From Heterodera schachtii (lineage: Eukaryota; Nematoda; Chromadorea; Rhabditida; Heteroderidae), in NCBI GenBank assembly GCA_023374025.1, contig SIJG01000007.1, positions 3,222,268 through 3,286,267 on the forward strand: a DNA stretch of 64,000 bases, given 5' to 3'. The translations under genes were made by a program, and so were the position numbers. Below the pieces are notes generated by a model, which saw only the letters and a program-made list of their open reading frames with translations, searched no databases and was not told the DNA's origin. Below are positions 28,667-37,789 of this stretch, one piece after another. Within the stretch, counting starts at the first letter, position 1. The number at the start of each line of letters is the position of its first letter.

Positions 28667-29614
28667 TTAACTTTGAAGTTTTTTGCGGCGCCACTCTTGC
28701 ACCTTTTCGCATTGGTTCTCCAAGTGGCCGTTGTAGCGATATTTGGGACACTTAGCCGATTTGTGCGAGCATTCTATGTGGGTGTGGTTCGTTTTCCCAC
28801 ATCTCCAACATTGAAGCTGAGTTGGAGTTACGCTTGGTTGGCCTTGCTTGGATTGTGGCTTTGGTCTTTCCCTTCTTTGGTTTGGCTTTACTGCATTCAC
28901 CGTCTTTGATGACACCGAAGTTGCTTCGATCAATTTTGCCTCATGGATTGTCGACAAAAAATTGATGCAATCCTCGATCAGTTCATCGTATTTGGCGGCG
29001 TCGCCATCCTTTGCAAGTTTGGCGAGAATGCGCTGCCGAAGAACTGCGTCATTTGAAGACTTAAGCGCAGTAAGGAGCATTAGTCCTTTGAATTGTTCCT
29101 CGTTCAGTTTGTCAAACTGAAAATCTTTCAAAAGTCGTTTGTGCCTGTTGACAAATTGTTGAAATTCTTCGCCTTCTTCTTTAGTGGCCATCAGACATGC
29201 AAATCGATCCACAAATATTGATTGTGGCTTTGAAAACAGCTTCTCCAATTTTGCAATTGTCTCGTCAAAGTCGAAATCCGTCACCTTGGCCGGGAGGACA
29301 AATTTGCTGTACTCGCTGAACGCGCTTTCCGACAATTTGTTCATCAGAGCCTTGACTTTTATGTCATCGGCTGCGTTCGGAGCGCACGAGTCAATTGCAA
29401 ACGTGAATCGCTCCAGCCATTCGGTGATGCGATGCTTTTCGTCGCATTGTTCGAAAATTGCGACGTCCGGCATTGACGGAATTGTTTGAATGATTGCTGG
29501 ATTTGGCTGATTGTTTCTTTGAACATTTATCAGCTGGTTGATTTGCGTCTGTTGCTGAGCAATTACGTCGATTAATTGTTGCAAATTTGGCTGAGCCGCG
29601 GCGGGTTGCGTCAT
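28667..29614 (-). CDS. Retrotransposon 1 gag
   Basis: 315 residues: a Gln/Asn-rich N-terminus (LQQLIDVIAQQQTQINQLIN), a helical capsid region (about 60-215), and a nucleocapsid end with one perfect zinc knuckle CWRCGKTNHTHIEC and a second, degenerate one (CPKYRYNGHLENQC, with Tyr for the second Cys). Intact frame. Packages the element RNA into virus-like particles (known). Confidence 0.85.
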   Translation of the reverse strand: MTQPAAAQPNLQQLIDVIAQQQTQINQLINVQRNNQPNPAIIQTIPSMPDVAIFEQCDEKHRITEWLERFTFAIDSCAPNAADDIKVKALMNKLSESAFSEYSKFVLPAKVTDFDFDETIAKLEKLFSKPQSIFVDRFACLMATKEEGEEFQQFVNRHKRLLKDFQFDKLNEEQFKGLMLLTALKSSNDAVLRQRILAKLAKDGDAAKYDELIEDCINFLSTIHEAKLIEATSVSSKTVNAVKPNQRRERPKPQSKQGQPSVTPTQLQCWRCGKTNHTHIECSHKSAKCPKYRYNGHLENQCEKVQEWRRKKLQS

Positions 29615-29689
29615 TGTTTACGATTATTGTTTCGACCCGAAATCAATAAACGTTGAAGTATTGCACCAATCGGTGTCAATTTAATATTT

Positions 29690-29960
29690 TGCCAACCCGG
29701 CTATTGACGAATTTGGCGAGCCGACTCGGCTTTTGAAGAATTTAGAGCCGTCCCGGCTTTAGAAGAAATGTCGAGCCGTCCCGGCTTTAGAAGAAGAGCA
29801 GTTTCTTTTGACTGCTTTAGAAGCTTTGCCGACCAGGCTTTTGACGACGAGCAGTTTCTTTGACTGCTTTTTTTGAAGAAATTTGCCGACTCGGCTTTAA
29901 CAACAAAATTCACAGCCAATCCCGGCTTTACGGTGAATTTGTTCTGCCGTCTCGGCTTCT
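29690..29960 (-). repeat. Palindromic repeats in the retrotransposon 1 leader
   Basis: About eight copies of a roughly 30-base unit built around GCCG(A/T)C(T/C)CGGC with CTTTAGAAGAA-like spacers. Each core can form a small GC hairpin. They lie between the 5' LTR and gag, where packaging, dimerisation or translation signals are found in such elements; the role here is inference. Confidence 0.65.
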
Positions 29961-30044
29961 GCTTTAAGTCCTAAAAGGTTCGATGCTCTTTTGTCTCACC
30001 CGAAGATGTGTAGAGCAAAGTCCAATTTGTGTGACTGCGCCAAT

Positions 30045-30278
30045 TGTTCGGTCCGAGGGTTTAAGGAACACGATCAATAATAAATGTTTATTGACGAACA
30101 ATAAATAAAAATGCGAAGGACAATTTGGTCGGAGGAAAATGACAATTTGAAATGAATGAGGGAAAAGACCAGGAGGGAGGGAATGATCGTCTATTTATGG
30201 GCGAGTGACAACAACAAAAATGGCGGGGAATTCAAATAGGCAGATCGCCATAATATTTCAAATAGGCACATCCGAACA
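30045..30278 (-). repeat. 5' LTR of retrotransposon 1
   Basis: 234 bp, matching 25120-25353 base for base by eye. On the minus strand it is followed by ATTGGCGCAGTCAC, the likely primer-binding site for a host tRNA. Confidence 0.9.
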
Positions 30279-31210
30279 CACAATTACACGGACAAAATCC
30301 GATTTTTCAAACTTCATGACAAGCTTATGACTTAAATTCCCCATCTGGATTATTTATCATTCGAAAGATCGTCACATGCGCTATTCCAATAAATTTTCAT
30401 TTTTTCTTTTCAATTATCATTTGTAGAGACCGACTCTTGTGGCATATGCCTTTTTTCTGCGCACTAATTTCGATATATAAAGCATAAAAAACGCATTTTC
30501 CGCTTGGTTTGAGGCTTCTACGTTGACTTTTATTATGCCTTTTTTTGCCTTTTTCGGGATTTTCGTGCCTTAAATGCCTTTTTTGGCATTTTGCCGTTTT
30601 GGTGCCTTTTTTAGCCTTTTTTCCCGACATGGAACTCGAGCACATGACTCTTTTTCCAAATCGCGGAATGCTCGAACCAATAATTTGGCATTTTAATGGA
30701 CCAGTGATATGCTTTTATTTTATTTGTTAATAATTCCAATGACGGCGCCGAAAAGTCATTTTATAAAAGGCGCTCAACTGGCCGCGCCGAAAAAGCCCGC
30801 GCCGAAGTGTCGCTGCTCAAATTGAGCAAAAAATTTAACTTTACTGTTCATTTCACTAACATTTTCGGCGCTAAAATGGCATTTCTGGCCATTTACAGCA
30901 ACCTACGATTTTCCAATTACGACCCAAAAGAAATTGGAATTTTAATTAATCGAAATTTTTATTTAAGCATTATTTTACGAATTAGCAATTATTTTGTTCA
31001 ATAAATAAAAATTATTAACGAAGATTTTATTATTATTTTTTCTTTGCAATTAAGTAGGATATTCTTTTTTTTCCATTAAATCAGTAGAATTATGTTTTTA
31101 TGACAGCTTTTTAATCAGAAAAAATTCATTTTTATTCATTTATATGCCCCAAAAAATATTCCGATTTAATTGCAAAAAATATTATTAAATCATTTTGAGA
31201 CGACGACAAA

Positions 31211-31240
31211 AATGAAATTATTCCCACTATTCTTTTTAAA
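31211..31240 (+). pseudogene. Secreted HTH family: start-codon relic
   Basis: ATGAAATTATTCCC, the first codons of the copy A type, follow a complete matching flank, then the sequence jumps to noncoding DNA. The family 3' flank reappears near 31383, so a deletion removed the whole coding body. Confidence 0.5.
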
Positions 31241-32316
31241 ATTTTGGAAGATTTAAATGAATGATTAAAAGAAAAATTGGATAAATTTGCCGTAAAATTT
31301 TATTTGAAAATTGTGACCAATTCTTTTATCAAATTTTTATTTGTATTTAAAAAAATATATTTTATGTAAAAGTTTTCATTACAATTGAATTTTTATGAAA
31401 ACATTGCTAATAAATTTTCCAAAAATTTGTTTGTATTGATTTGTTGCATATTTTTGTATCTTTTAAATTTTCGCAAAATTTTTTTGGTTTCTCCTAAGCT
31501 TTTTAGTCGATTTAAAAATATTAATTAAATTTTACCAAATTTAGGGAAAATTTGAGCTTTTTTCGTCAAAAATTATTACTCGATTGCTCTGGTCGACCGA
31601 CCTAAAGCTTCTGATCACTTTTATGATATATATTATTTGCGACTAACTTTTCACTAAATTTAAACATTAAAATATTAATTAAATTCATTAAAAAACTAAA
31701 CCCACTATAATGGGGAGCATGCTTATAGGATTATGCTTAGAAATGCCATTGAATATTTTGAGAATTTCATTTTTTAAAGCAAATTGAAAAGCATCCAAAC
31801 ACATGTACATGAAAAAAGGTTCCGAGATTAAGATGATGAAAAGGTGAAAGCAAATTTTATAAAAACTCATTCAAAAAAATCTTCATTCCTTTTTTCTTCC
31901 TTTGGCATTCGCTGGAAAATTTGCAAATGTTTTAATTTCCTGATAGGCTATTTCAAAACTTGTAAAAGCCAATGAATATTGGCAAATAAAAAAAAAAAGA
32001 AAATTCGAAAAGGCGGCGCAAATTTCGCGGCGCAAGTGAAAACAACCGCATTTTCTCAGCGCAAATGCCGATTTGCTGAACGGCGCAACATTTTTTTTTT
32101 TTTTTGTTAATTTTCTTTAAAATTCGTTCTCCATTTTATTATGCTCGCTCCAATAATTTTCATCATTTTTCCCAATAAATTTTCGTTTTTTCATTTATTT
32201 TGATTAGAAAAAGCATTAACAAAATATCTTTCTTTTTATTTTAAAGAAAAGTGATCAGTAGGGAAGTATTATAATTTTTAATTAATTTTTTAAAGAAATA
32301 AGGTCTAGTGATTTTT

Positions 32317-32375
32317 TTCCGGAAATCAGTAGAAAAGAGTCATTTTTAATGAATAAAAAAGCACATTAATGAATT
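32317..32375 (+). promoter_or_regulatory. Class I conserved upstream block (variant)
   Basis: CCGGAAATCAGTAGAAAAG, then CATTTTTAATGAATAAAAAAGC, 70-130 bases before copy F. More diverged than the other class I blocks: one base is lost after GGAAAT and CATGTGAAT is changed to TTAATGAAT. Confidence 0.45.
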
Positions 32376-32447
32376 AAAAATAATGATAATTTAGGATTTT
32401 GTTTAAAAAAATAAATAAAATATCTTTTAAGAAAAAAATCTCGGAAA

Positions 32448-33146
32448 ATGAAATTATGCCTATTATTAGTTTTATTTATATTTATATTTATAACTGCCGA
32501 CATAAAACAAATTGAATCAACGAAGAAAAAGTTGCAAGAAAAGTCATTTGATGAAATATTTGGAGAAAAATGGGAAGAAAAAGAAGAAAAACAACGAAAT
32601 GAGAAGAAAAAAAGAGAAATAATTGCAAAATTTTATAAAATAAAAGAGAAAATAAAGCAAAAAGGAAGAAAATATCCAAAAAAAGAATGGAATAAAATTG
32701 AAAGAAAAATCGGAAGAAAATTGGAGACAAAGCGTAACCAAATTTATGAATGGGTTAAACAATTAGGGCTTCAAAAACAAAAACATAAAAGCTACAGACG
32801 GAAAACTAATGAAGAAAAGCTTGAAATTGTGCAAAAATTCATTAAAATGACAAAAGAATATAAGCAAAAAAGAAAATATTCAAAAAAAGAATGGCACAAA
32901 AATTATGCCGAAATTTGTGAGAAAATTGGAGTTAGCCATACAGTAATTAAGAGATGGAAGAAACAATTTGGAATGAGTAAATTTATAACGGAGAAGGAAA
33001 AAAAGGAAAAAATGAAAATTTATTGGCAAATAAAACGAAAAAATCAAAAAATTAGTGATCAGAAAATTGCTGAACTGATGAATATTTCGGCGAAGAATAT
33101 TTGCATATGGAAAGTCAAATTTGGAGAAGAAAATTTTCAATTTTAG
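32448..33146 (+). CDS. Secreted triple-HTH protein, copy F (232 aa)
   Basis: A distinctive signal peptide (MKLCLLLVLFIFIFITADI) followed by KQIESTKKKLQEKSFDEIFG. The span from KEEKQRNEKKK to KIKQKGRKY is identical to copy D, while the module 2/3 linker is identical to copy E, so the gene is a mosaic. Module 1 ends QIYEWVKQLGL, module 2 ends VIKRWKKQFGMS, module 3 has QKISDQKIAELMNISAKNIC and the type 2 end FGEENFQF. Intact. Confidence 0.82.
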   Translation: MKLCLLLVLFIFIFITADIKQIESTKKKLQEKSFDEIFGEKWEEKEEKQRNEKKKREIIAKFYKIKEKIKQKGRKYPKKEWNKIERKIGRKLETKRNQIYEWVKQLGLQKQKHKSYRRKTNEEKLEIVQKFIKMTKEYKQKRKYSKKEWHKNYAEICEKIGVSHTVIKRWKKQFGMSKFITEKEKKEKMKIYWQIKRKNQKISDQKIAELMNISAKNICIWKVKFGEENFQF

Positions 33147-34549
33147 AAGGAAATTGAATTTTTATGAAAACATTGTTCTTGCAAATTTTACAGAAATTTT
33201 ATTTGTAAACAAATTTTATTTGAATTGATTTGTTGCATAAATCTTTTGTATCTTTTAAATTTTCGCAAAATTTTTTTTGGTTTCTTCTAAGCTTTTTAGT
33301 CGATTTAAAAGAATAGGAATTGAATTTTACCAAATTTATGGGTAAAATTGTTTCTTCGTCAGAAATCATCATTCGGTTGCTCTGGTGAGAGAAAACTCTA
33401 AATGCGCATTTTCTAAAGCGCCTGATCACTTTATGTTATTATTGCGATTAAATTTTCATTAATTTTAAGGCATATTTTAGTGCATATTTGGTCATTTTTC
33501 GGATTTTTAGGGCATATTTGGGGGATTTTTAGTGCATATTTGGCATTTTTTAGTGCAGACAACTTATAACCCTAATGACTAGCTTATCCTTGTCCTATTA
33601 ATGCCACTAAAGAGTCATTAAGGATTAAATGTTCAAATAGGAAAATTTGAAACGTTGTAAGTCAATTATTTATTGCCTGATCAAACTTCTACAATTATTT
33701 TTCGTGAAAAAATTCGATTCAAAAATATAATGAAAAAAACAATTCACTGTAAAAAATAAACAGAAACAAATAAAAAATAAATATAAAAATAAAGTAAAAA
33801 TAAAGAAGAATTACATATATTTTCATAATATAATTAATTATTCTTTCAAGTTTTAAAAATGAAAATATTTACAAATAAATAAAAATTGAAGAATCCAAAT
33901 ATATGTACATGAAAAAAGCTTTCGAGTTGTGAAATGATGAAAAGTTTAAAAAGTAACGGTCAAAAAAATTCAAAAAAATGAAAAGTTTAAAAGCAACTGA
34001 ATAAATGGAAATATGCCTCAAAATAAAATTTATGCACTTTATATTATATTAATTAAACTATTTATCGAAAGAAATTATTTAAATAATAAAATGAAATTGA
34101 ATTCTTTTTTTATCAACTAAAACCAAATTTAAGTGGTTCTCTGCTTTACGAACCTTTAAATTATTCTTTTTTTTTCTTAAAATTTATTTCTAATGATTAT
34201 TTATTCCATTTTAAAATGCTTTTTCCTTAATTTTGATAATTTTTGCAATTTTCTAATCTCTCACTTCCGACTTTTACTATTTAATTCCCAACAAAATTTT
34301 TAATTTTTTCATTTTCTTATAAGTAGAATAATTTATTATTAATAAATATTTATCTTTTAAATAAATGTGATCAGTAGATGAAGAAAATCATCTTATTTTT
34401 CTAATAAATTGGCTTATGTGATTTTTTCCGGAAATTCAGTAGAATTGTGATTTTTTCATGTGAATAAAAAGCCTCTGAATGGGCTAAAATGAATTATTTA
34501 AGAAAAAAAAAACAGATAAATTCATATTTGGGAATATAATCCCGGGAAA
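33147..34549. other. Intergenic: family 3' flank, low-complexity, class I flank
   Basis: The conserved 3' flank (33147-33450) is shared with 15130, 31383 and 41420. A GCATATTT-rich stretch (33465-33560) ends in TTATAACCCTA, which could be one end of a decayed hAT element without a visible partner. A foldback piece lies near 33895-33960. The class I flank of copy G follows from about 34190. Nothing else is seen. Confidence 0.5.
34423..34482 (+). promoter_or_regulatory. Class I conserved upstream block
   Basis: TTTTTCCGGAAATTCAGTAG, then TTTTTTCATGTGAATAAAAAG and CCTCTGAATGGG, 68-127 bases before the ATG at 34550. It is followed by GGGAATATAATCCCGGGAAA directly before the ATG, a short palindrome (CCCGGG) also seen before 21230 and, partly, 36692. 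Confidence 0.55.
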
Positions 34550-35239
34550 ATGCAAATATTACTATTATTCTGTTTAATATTAATTATATTTGCCTTAATT
34601 AGTCAAATTAAATCAGAAAATAAAAAACTGCAACAAAAGTCATTTGATGAAATATTTAGAGAAAAATGGGAAGAAAAAGAAGAAAAAGCGCAAATTGAAC
34701 AAAAGAAGCGGGAGATAATAAGAAAATATTATAAAATAAAAGAAAAAATAAAGCAAAAAGGAAGAAAATACTCAGCAAAAGAATGGAGTAAAATTGGTGT
34801 AAAAATAGCGAAAAGTTTGGGCACAAATCATAAATATATTTATAATTGGATTAAAGAATTTGGTCTCCAAAAAAAGAACTGTCACAAATCAAAAAGTGAT
34901 GAACAAAAACATGAAATTATTCAAAAATTCATTTCAATGGCAAATGAATTTAAACAAAAAAGAAAATATTCAAAAAAAGAATGGCGCCAAAATTATGCCG
35001 ATGTTTGTAAGAAAATCGGAGTTAGCCTTTCAGTAATTAAAAGATGGCAGAAACATTTTGGAATTCGCTGTAAGAGAATAACGGAGAAAGAAAAAATGGA
35101 AAAAATGAAAATTTATTGGAAAACTAAAAAAGAAAATCCAAAAATAAGTGATAAGGAAATTGCCGAAATGATAAACACTTCAGCGAAGAATATTTGCAGA
35201 TGGAAAGTTAAATTTGGAGAAGAAAATTTTCAATTTTAG
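34550..35239 (+). CDS. Secreted triple-HTH protein, copy G (229 aa)
   Basis: Signal peptide MQILLLFCLILIIFALISQI. The block has FREKWEEK instead of FGEKWEEK. Module 1 ends YIYNWIKEFGL, module 2 ends SVIKRWQKHFGIRC, module 3 has KISDKEIAEMINTSAKNICR and the type 2 end. N-terminus and flank are nearly identical to the broken copy at 36692, so these two are recent duplicates. Intact frame. Confidence 0.82.
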   Translation: MQILLLFCLILIIFALISQIKSENKKLQQKSFDEIFREKWEEKEEKAQIEQKKREIIRKYYKIKEKIKQKGRKYSAKEWSKIGVKIAKSLGTNHKYIYNWIKEFGLQKKNCHKSKSDEQKHEIIQKFISMANEFKQKRKYSKKEWRQNYADVCKKIGVSLSVIKRWQKHFGIRCKRITEKEKMEKMKIYWKTKKENPKISDKEIAEMINTSAKNICRWKVKFGEENFQF

Positions 35240-35375
35240 AAGACAATTGAATTTTTATAAAAACATTGTTAGAAAAATTTTCCATATTTGAAATCAGGGT
35301 CCAATCCAGGCATTTTGCCCAAATGTAAAATAAATTTTTAGTATCTGAACTGCTGTGTAGAACATAAAAGGTAAC

Positions 35376-35446
35376 TCGCCCGGTGGGACTCGAACCCACG
35401 ACCCCAGCAATCCGTGCCGTGCTCTATCCAACTGAGCTACGGGCGC
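35376..35446 (-). tRNA. tRNA-like gene with 5-nt anticodon loop (pseudogene or indel)
   Basis: 71 nt. Acceptor GCGCCCG pairs with CGGGCG except the first position (G-A). D arm GCTC/GAGC, anticodon stem CGGCA/TGCTG (one G-U), variable loop of 5, T arm GTGGG/CCCAC with TTCGAGT. A box TAGCTCAGTTGG and B box GGTTCGAGTCC are perfect, and a TTTT Pol III stop follows (35366-35369). The anticodon loop is only CGGAT, two bases short and lacking U33, so no anticodon can be assigned with confidence. It is either a recent pseudogene or an assembly indel. The general look is tRNA-Arg-like. Confidence 0.55.
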
Positions 35447-35639
35447 TCCTTTTATTGGTTCTCCCATGTCCTTTATCCCACTTTCTCCCACACTCCGTTC
35501 CTTTTGGCATTACAGCTGACAAACAATTTCACTCAGCTGTTGATGGCCAAAATTCCGAATAACCCATTTTGGGTGTCATGCCAACTCGTAGAAAAGGCAA
35601 CTCGTACACTGTTGTACAAAGGCAACTCGTACAATTTTT

Positions 35640-35745
35640 TAGGTTAGGCCTAGGCTTTAGGATTAGGCTTAGGTTTAAGCTTTGGCTAGGCCTAGGCTTA
35701 GGCATGCTCGGGCTTAAGTTTAGGCTTAAGCCTAGGCTTTATTTT
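35640..35745. repeat. Degenerate TTAGGC-like minisatellite
   Basis: About 100 bases of variants of TTAGGC, CTAGGC, TTTAGG and TTAAGC. TTAGGC is the telomere repeat of many nematodes (known). It is bounded by inverted GGCAACTCGTAC motifs (left near 35600-35629, right TGTACGAGTTGCC at about 35766-35778), so it may be the interior of a small foldback element instead of a healed chromosome end. Confidence 0.5.
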
Positions 35746-36569
35746 GTAAAATTTGAGTTCATTTTTGTACGAGTTGCCATTGACCCCGCATTTCGCATGG
35801 CGTACGACTGGAACAGGTTGTGTGTGTGGGCAACAAAATTTCGCAGACCATTAAAGTTGTGCGGACGGCGGAAGGCGAGCAGGTGGAATATTTGTTTAAA
35901 AAAAATATAATAATTAGGTGGAATATTTGTTTAAAAAAAATAATAATAATTCAAATATTAAATTTGTACATATATATATATATATGTCTCCGAATAAATA
36001 TTAAAACGGACAATTCAGTTTTTCAGCGTAAGCGGAAAAGTTTTATTAAATTTTTTTTAAATTAAATTAAATATCACTTGTGAGGGGTGGGAATTTTTAA
36101 ACTTCTACAGGAGGGAGTCTTGTCAAAATAGCATTTTTATCTTAAGTCCGAAATACTGGTCAGGTCAGTTTTTTTCAAAATTCATTGGCTCTATATTTTT
36201 ATTTGTTATAAAAATTTCGAAATAATAAAATTAATTAAAATTATGAATTTTGATCAAGTAAAACTGAATTAACATGGGTTTTGATGGTTAAATAGCTTTA
36301 AATCATTCTAACTTTTCTAAAAAATAATTTCTTCCATTTTAAAATGCTTGAACCACTAATTTTCATCATTTTCAATTTTCTAATCACTCACCTTCGGATT
36401 ATCATTTTACATATTTTCCACAAAAAACAATTAATTATTTTCCTTTATTTATTAATAAAAAGAGTAGAAAAAAAGAAATTATTTAATTAAAAAATGTATT
36501 TTAAATAAATGTGATCAGTAGGGAAGAAAAGCATCATTATTTACAAATAAATTTGATTCGTGATTTTTT

Positions 36570-36629
36570 TTTCCGGAAATTTAGTAGAATTGAGCTTTTT
36601 TCATGTGAATAAAAAGTCTCTTAATGGAC
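36570..36629 (+). promoter_or_regulatory. Class I conserved upstream block
   Basis: TTCCGGAAATTTAGTAGAAT, TTTTTTCATGTGAATAAAAAG and CTCTTAATGGAC, 63-122 bases before the broken copy at 36692. Confidence 0.5.
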
Positions 36630-36691
36630 TAAAATGAATTATTTAAGAAAAAAACAGATAAATTCATATTTGGGAATATAATCCCGGAAAA

Positions 36692-37368
36692 ATGCAAATA
36701 TTACTATTATTCTGTTTAATATTAATTATATTTGCCTTAATTAGTCAAATTAAATCAGAAAATAAAAAACTACAACAAAAGTCATTTGATGAAATATTTG
36801 GAGAAAAATGGGAAGAAAAAGCGCAAATTGAACAGAAGAAACGGGAAATAATAAGAAAATATTATAAAATAAAAGAGAAAATTAAGCAAAAAAGGAAGAA
36901 AATATGCGGAAAAAGAATGGAATAAAATTAACTCAAAAATAGCGAAAAGTTTGGGCACAAATAATACTTATATTAAAAATTGGATTAAAGAATTTGGTCT
37001 TCAAAAAAAGAACTGTCACAAATCAAAAACTGATAAACACAAATGGGAAATTGCAATTTATTGAAATGACAAATGAATTTAAAGAGAAAAGAAAATATTC
37101 AAGAAAAGAATGGGACCAAAATTATGCTGAAATTGGTAAGAAAATTGGAGTTTGCTCTGGAACAATTTTTAAATGGATGAAACAATTTGGAATTAGCAAG
37201 AAAACAAGAACGGAAAAAGAAAAAATGGAAAAAATTAAAATTTATTGGCAAATAAAAAGTTAAAACCCAAAAATTAGTGAAAAAGAAATTGCTGAAATGA
37301 TAAACACTTACGCAAAGAACATTTGGAGATGGAAAGTCAAATTTGGAGAAGAAAATTTTCAATTTTAG
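36692..37368 (+). pseudogene. Secreted HTH family: frameshifted copy
   Basis: The N-terminal 60 residues match copy G. The frame shifts near 36895 (an extra base in AAAAAAGGAAG), is recovered about 36990, has a deletion where QK(F) should follow WEIV, and a stop (AAGTTAA) interrupts module 3 at 37263. The final NTYAKNIWRWKVKFGEENFQ is still readable. At least three lesions. Confidence 0.8.
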
Positions 37369-37421
37369 AAGGTTTTTTTGAAACTTTTCTAGCAAATTTT
37401 CCAAATTTTTTATTAACTAAT

Positions 37422-37622
37422 TGTTGGATAGGGATTTAAATATTTTATTATGTTTTGACACGAATGATCATCATCTATTTCATACTGTATCCCATTTCCC
37501 AATCCTTCCTCATTTTTCATTCATTCGTCGCATTTTCCCAATTTTCTGATTTTGGACTTTAAATTCTATTTTCTTTTCTCTGTCAAATAAATATTATTTT
37601 TGTTTGTCCTTTGGACACAACA
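37422..37622 (+). repeat. 5' LTR of retrotransposon 2
   Basis: 201 bp, followed by ACTGGCGACGCCCG, the likely primer-binding site. AATAAATATT near the end may serve as polyadenylation signal. Confidence 0.88.
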
Positions 37623-37789
37623 ACTGGCGACGCCCGATAGGTCATCAATTTGTGCTGTGAATAAATAAAGCGACTCCTGCGGCCCCCTTATCTAACACTA
37701 ACAAATCAGTAATTCCCCATCTGTCGTTCGCTAAAGGAGTTTCTCAGTATTTGACTGAGTAAAGCGAAAATTTATTCAGTGCTTATTGA

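Larger units (their letters stand above)
25120..30278 (-). mobile_element. Ty3/Gypsy LTR retrotransposon 1
   Basis: 5159 bp, with 234-bp LTRs that look identical by eye, ends TG...CA (TGTTCGG/CCGAACA). On the minus strand it reads 5' LTR, leader with palindromic repeats, gag, protease-RT, RNase H-integrase, polypurine tract, 3' LTR. The order protease, RT, RNase H, integrase defines Ty3/Gypsy. CACAAT stands at both outer edges (25115-25120 and 30277-30282), overlapping the LTR ends, and suggests a target duplication. Identical LTRs indicate very recent insertion, yet pol is frame-disrupted. Confidence 0.92.
30279..32447. other. Intergenic: low-complexity repeats, orphan flank, foldback piece
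   Basis: A TGCC/TTTT-rich low-complexity stretch at about 30400-30620. A GC-richer palindromic stretch (GGCGCCGAAAAG, GGCCGCGCCG) at 30740-30800. An orphan 5' flank of the copy A type (31040-31210) ends in a start codon and a few family codons (31211-31240) before being cut. A foldback piece lies at 31795-31925, and GGCGCAA-rich repeats at about 32010-32090. The last 200 bases are the class I flank of copy F. No gene is supported. Confidence 0.55.
35240..36569. other. Intergenic with tRNA, TTAGGC-like minisatellite and coding-like relic
   Basis: Besides the tRNA-like gene it contains a dispersed repeat piece (35285-35330) and the minisatellite below. A short GC-richer stretch (about 35780-35900) has open frames (one reads VGNKISQTIKVVRTAEGEQV) that may be an exon relic. 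A tandem duplicate of AGGTGGAATATTTG follows. The right part, from about 36240, is class I flank. No gene can be supported. Confidence 0.45.

Noticed and set aside
30545..30730. 61-residue open frame in low-complexity DNA
   Set aside because: Made of TGCC/TTTT simple repeats; nothing protein-like beyond chance.
35294..35491. Open frame reading GAPVAQLDRARHGLLGSW
   Set aside because: This is the antisense-type translation of the tRNA-like gene, a well-known spurious protein pattern, not a gene.
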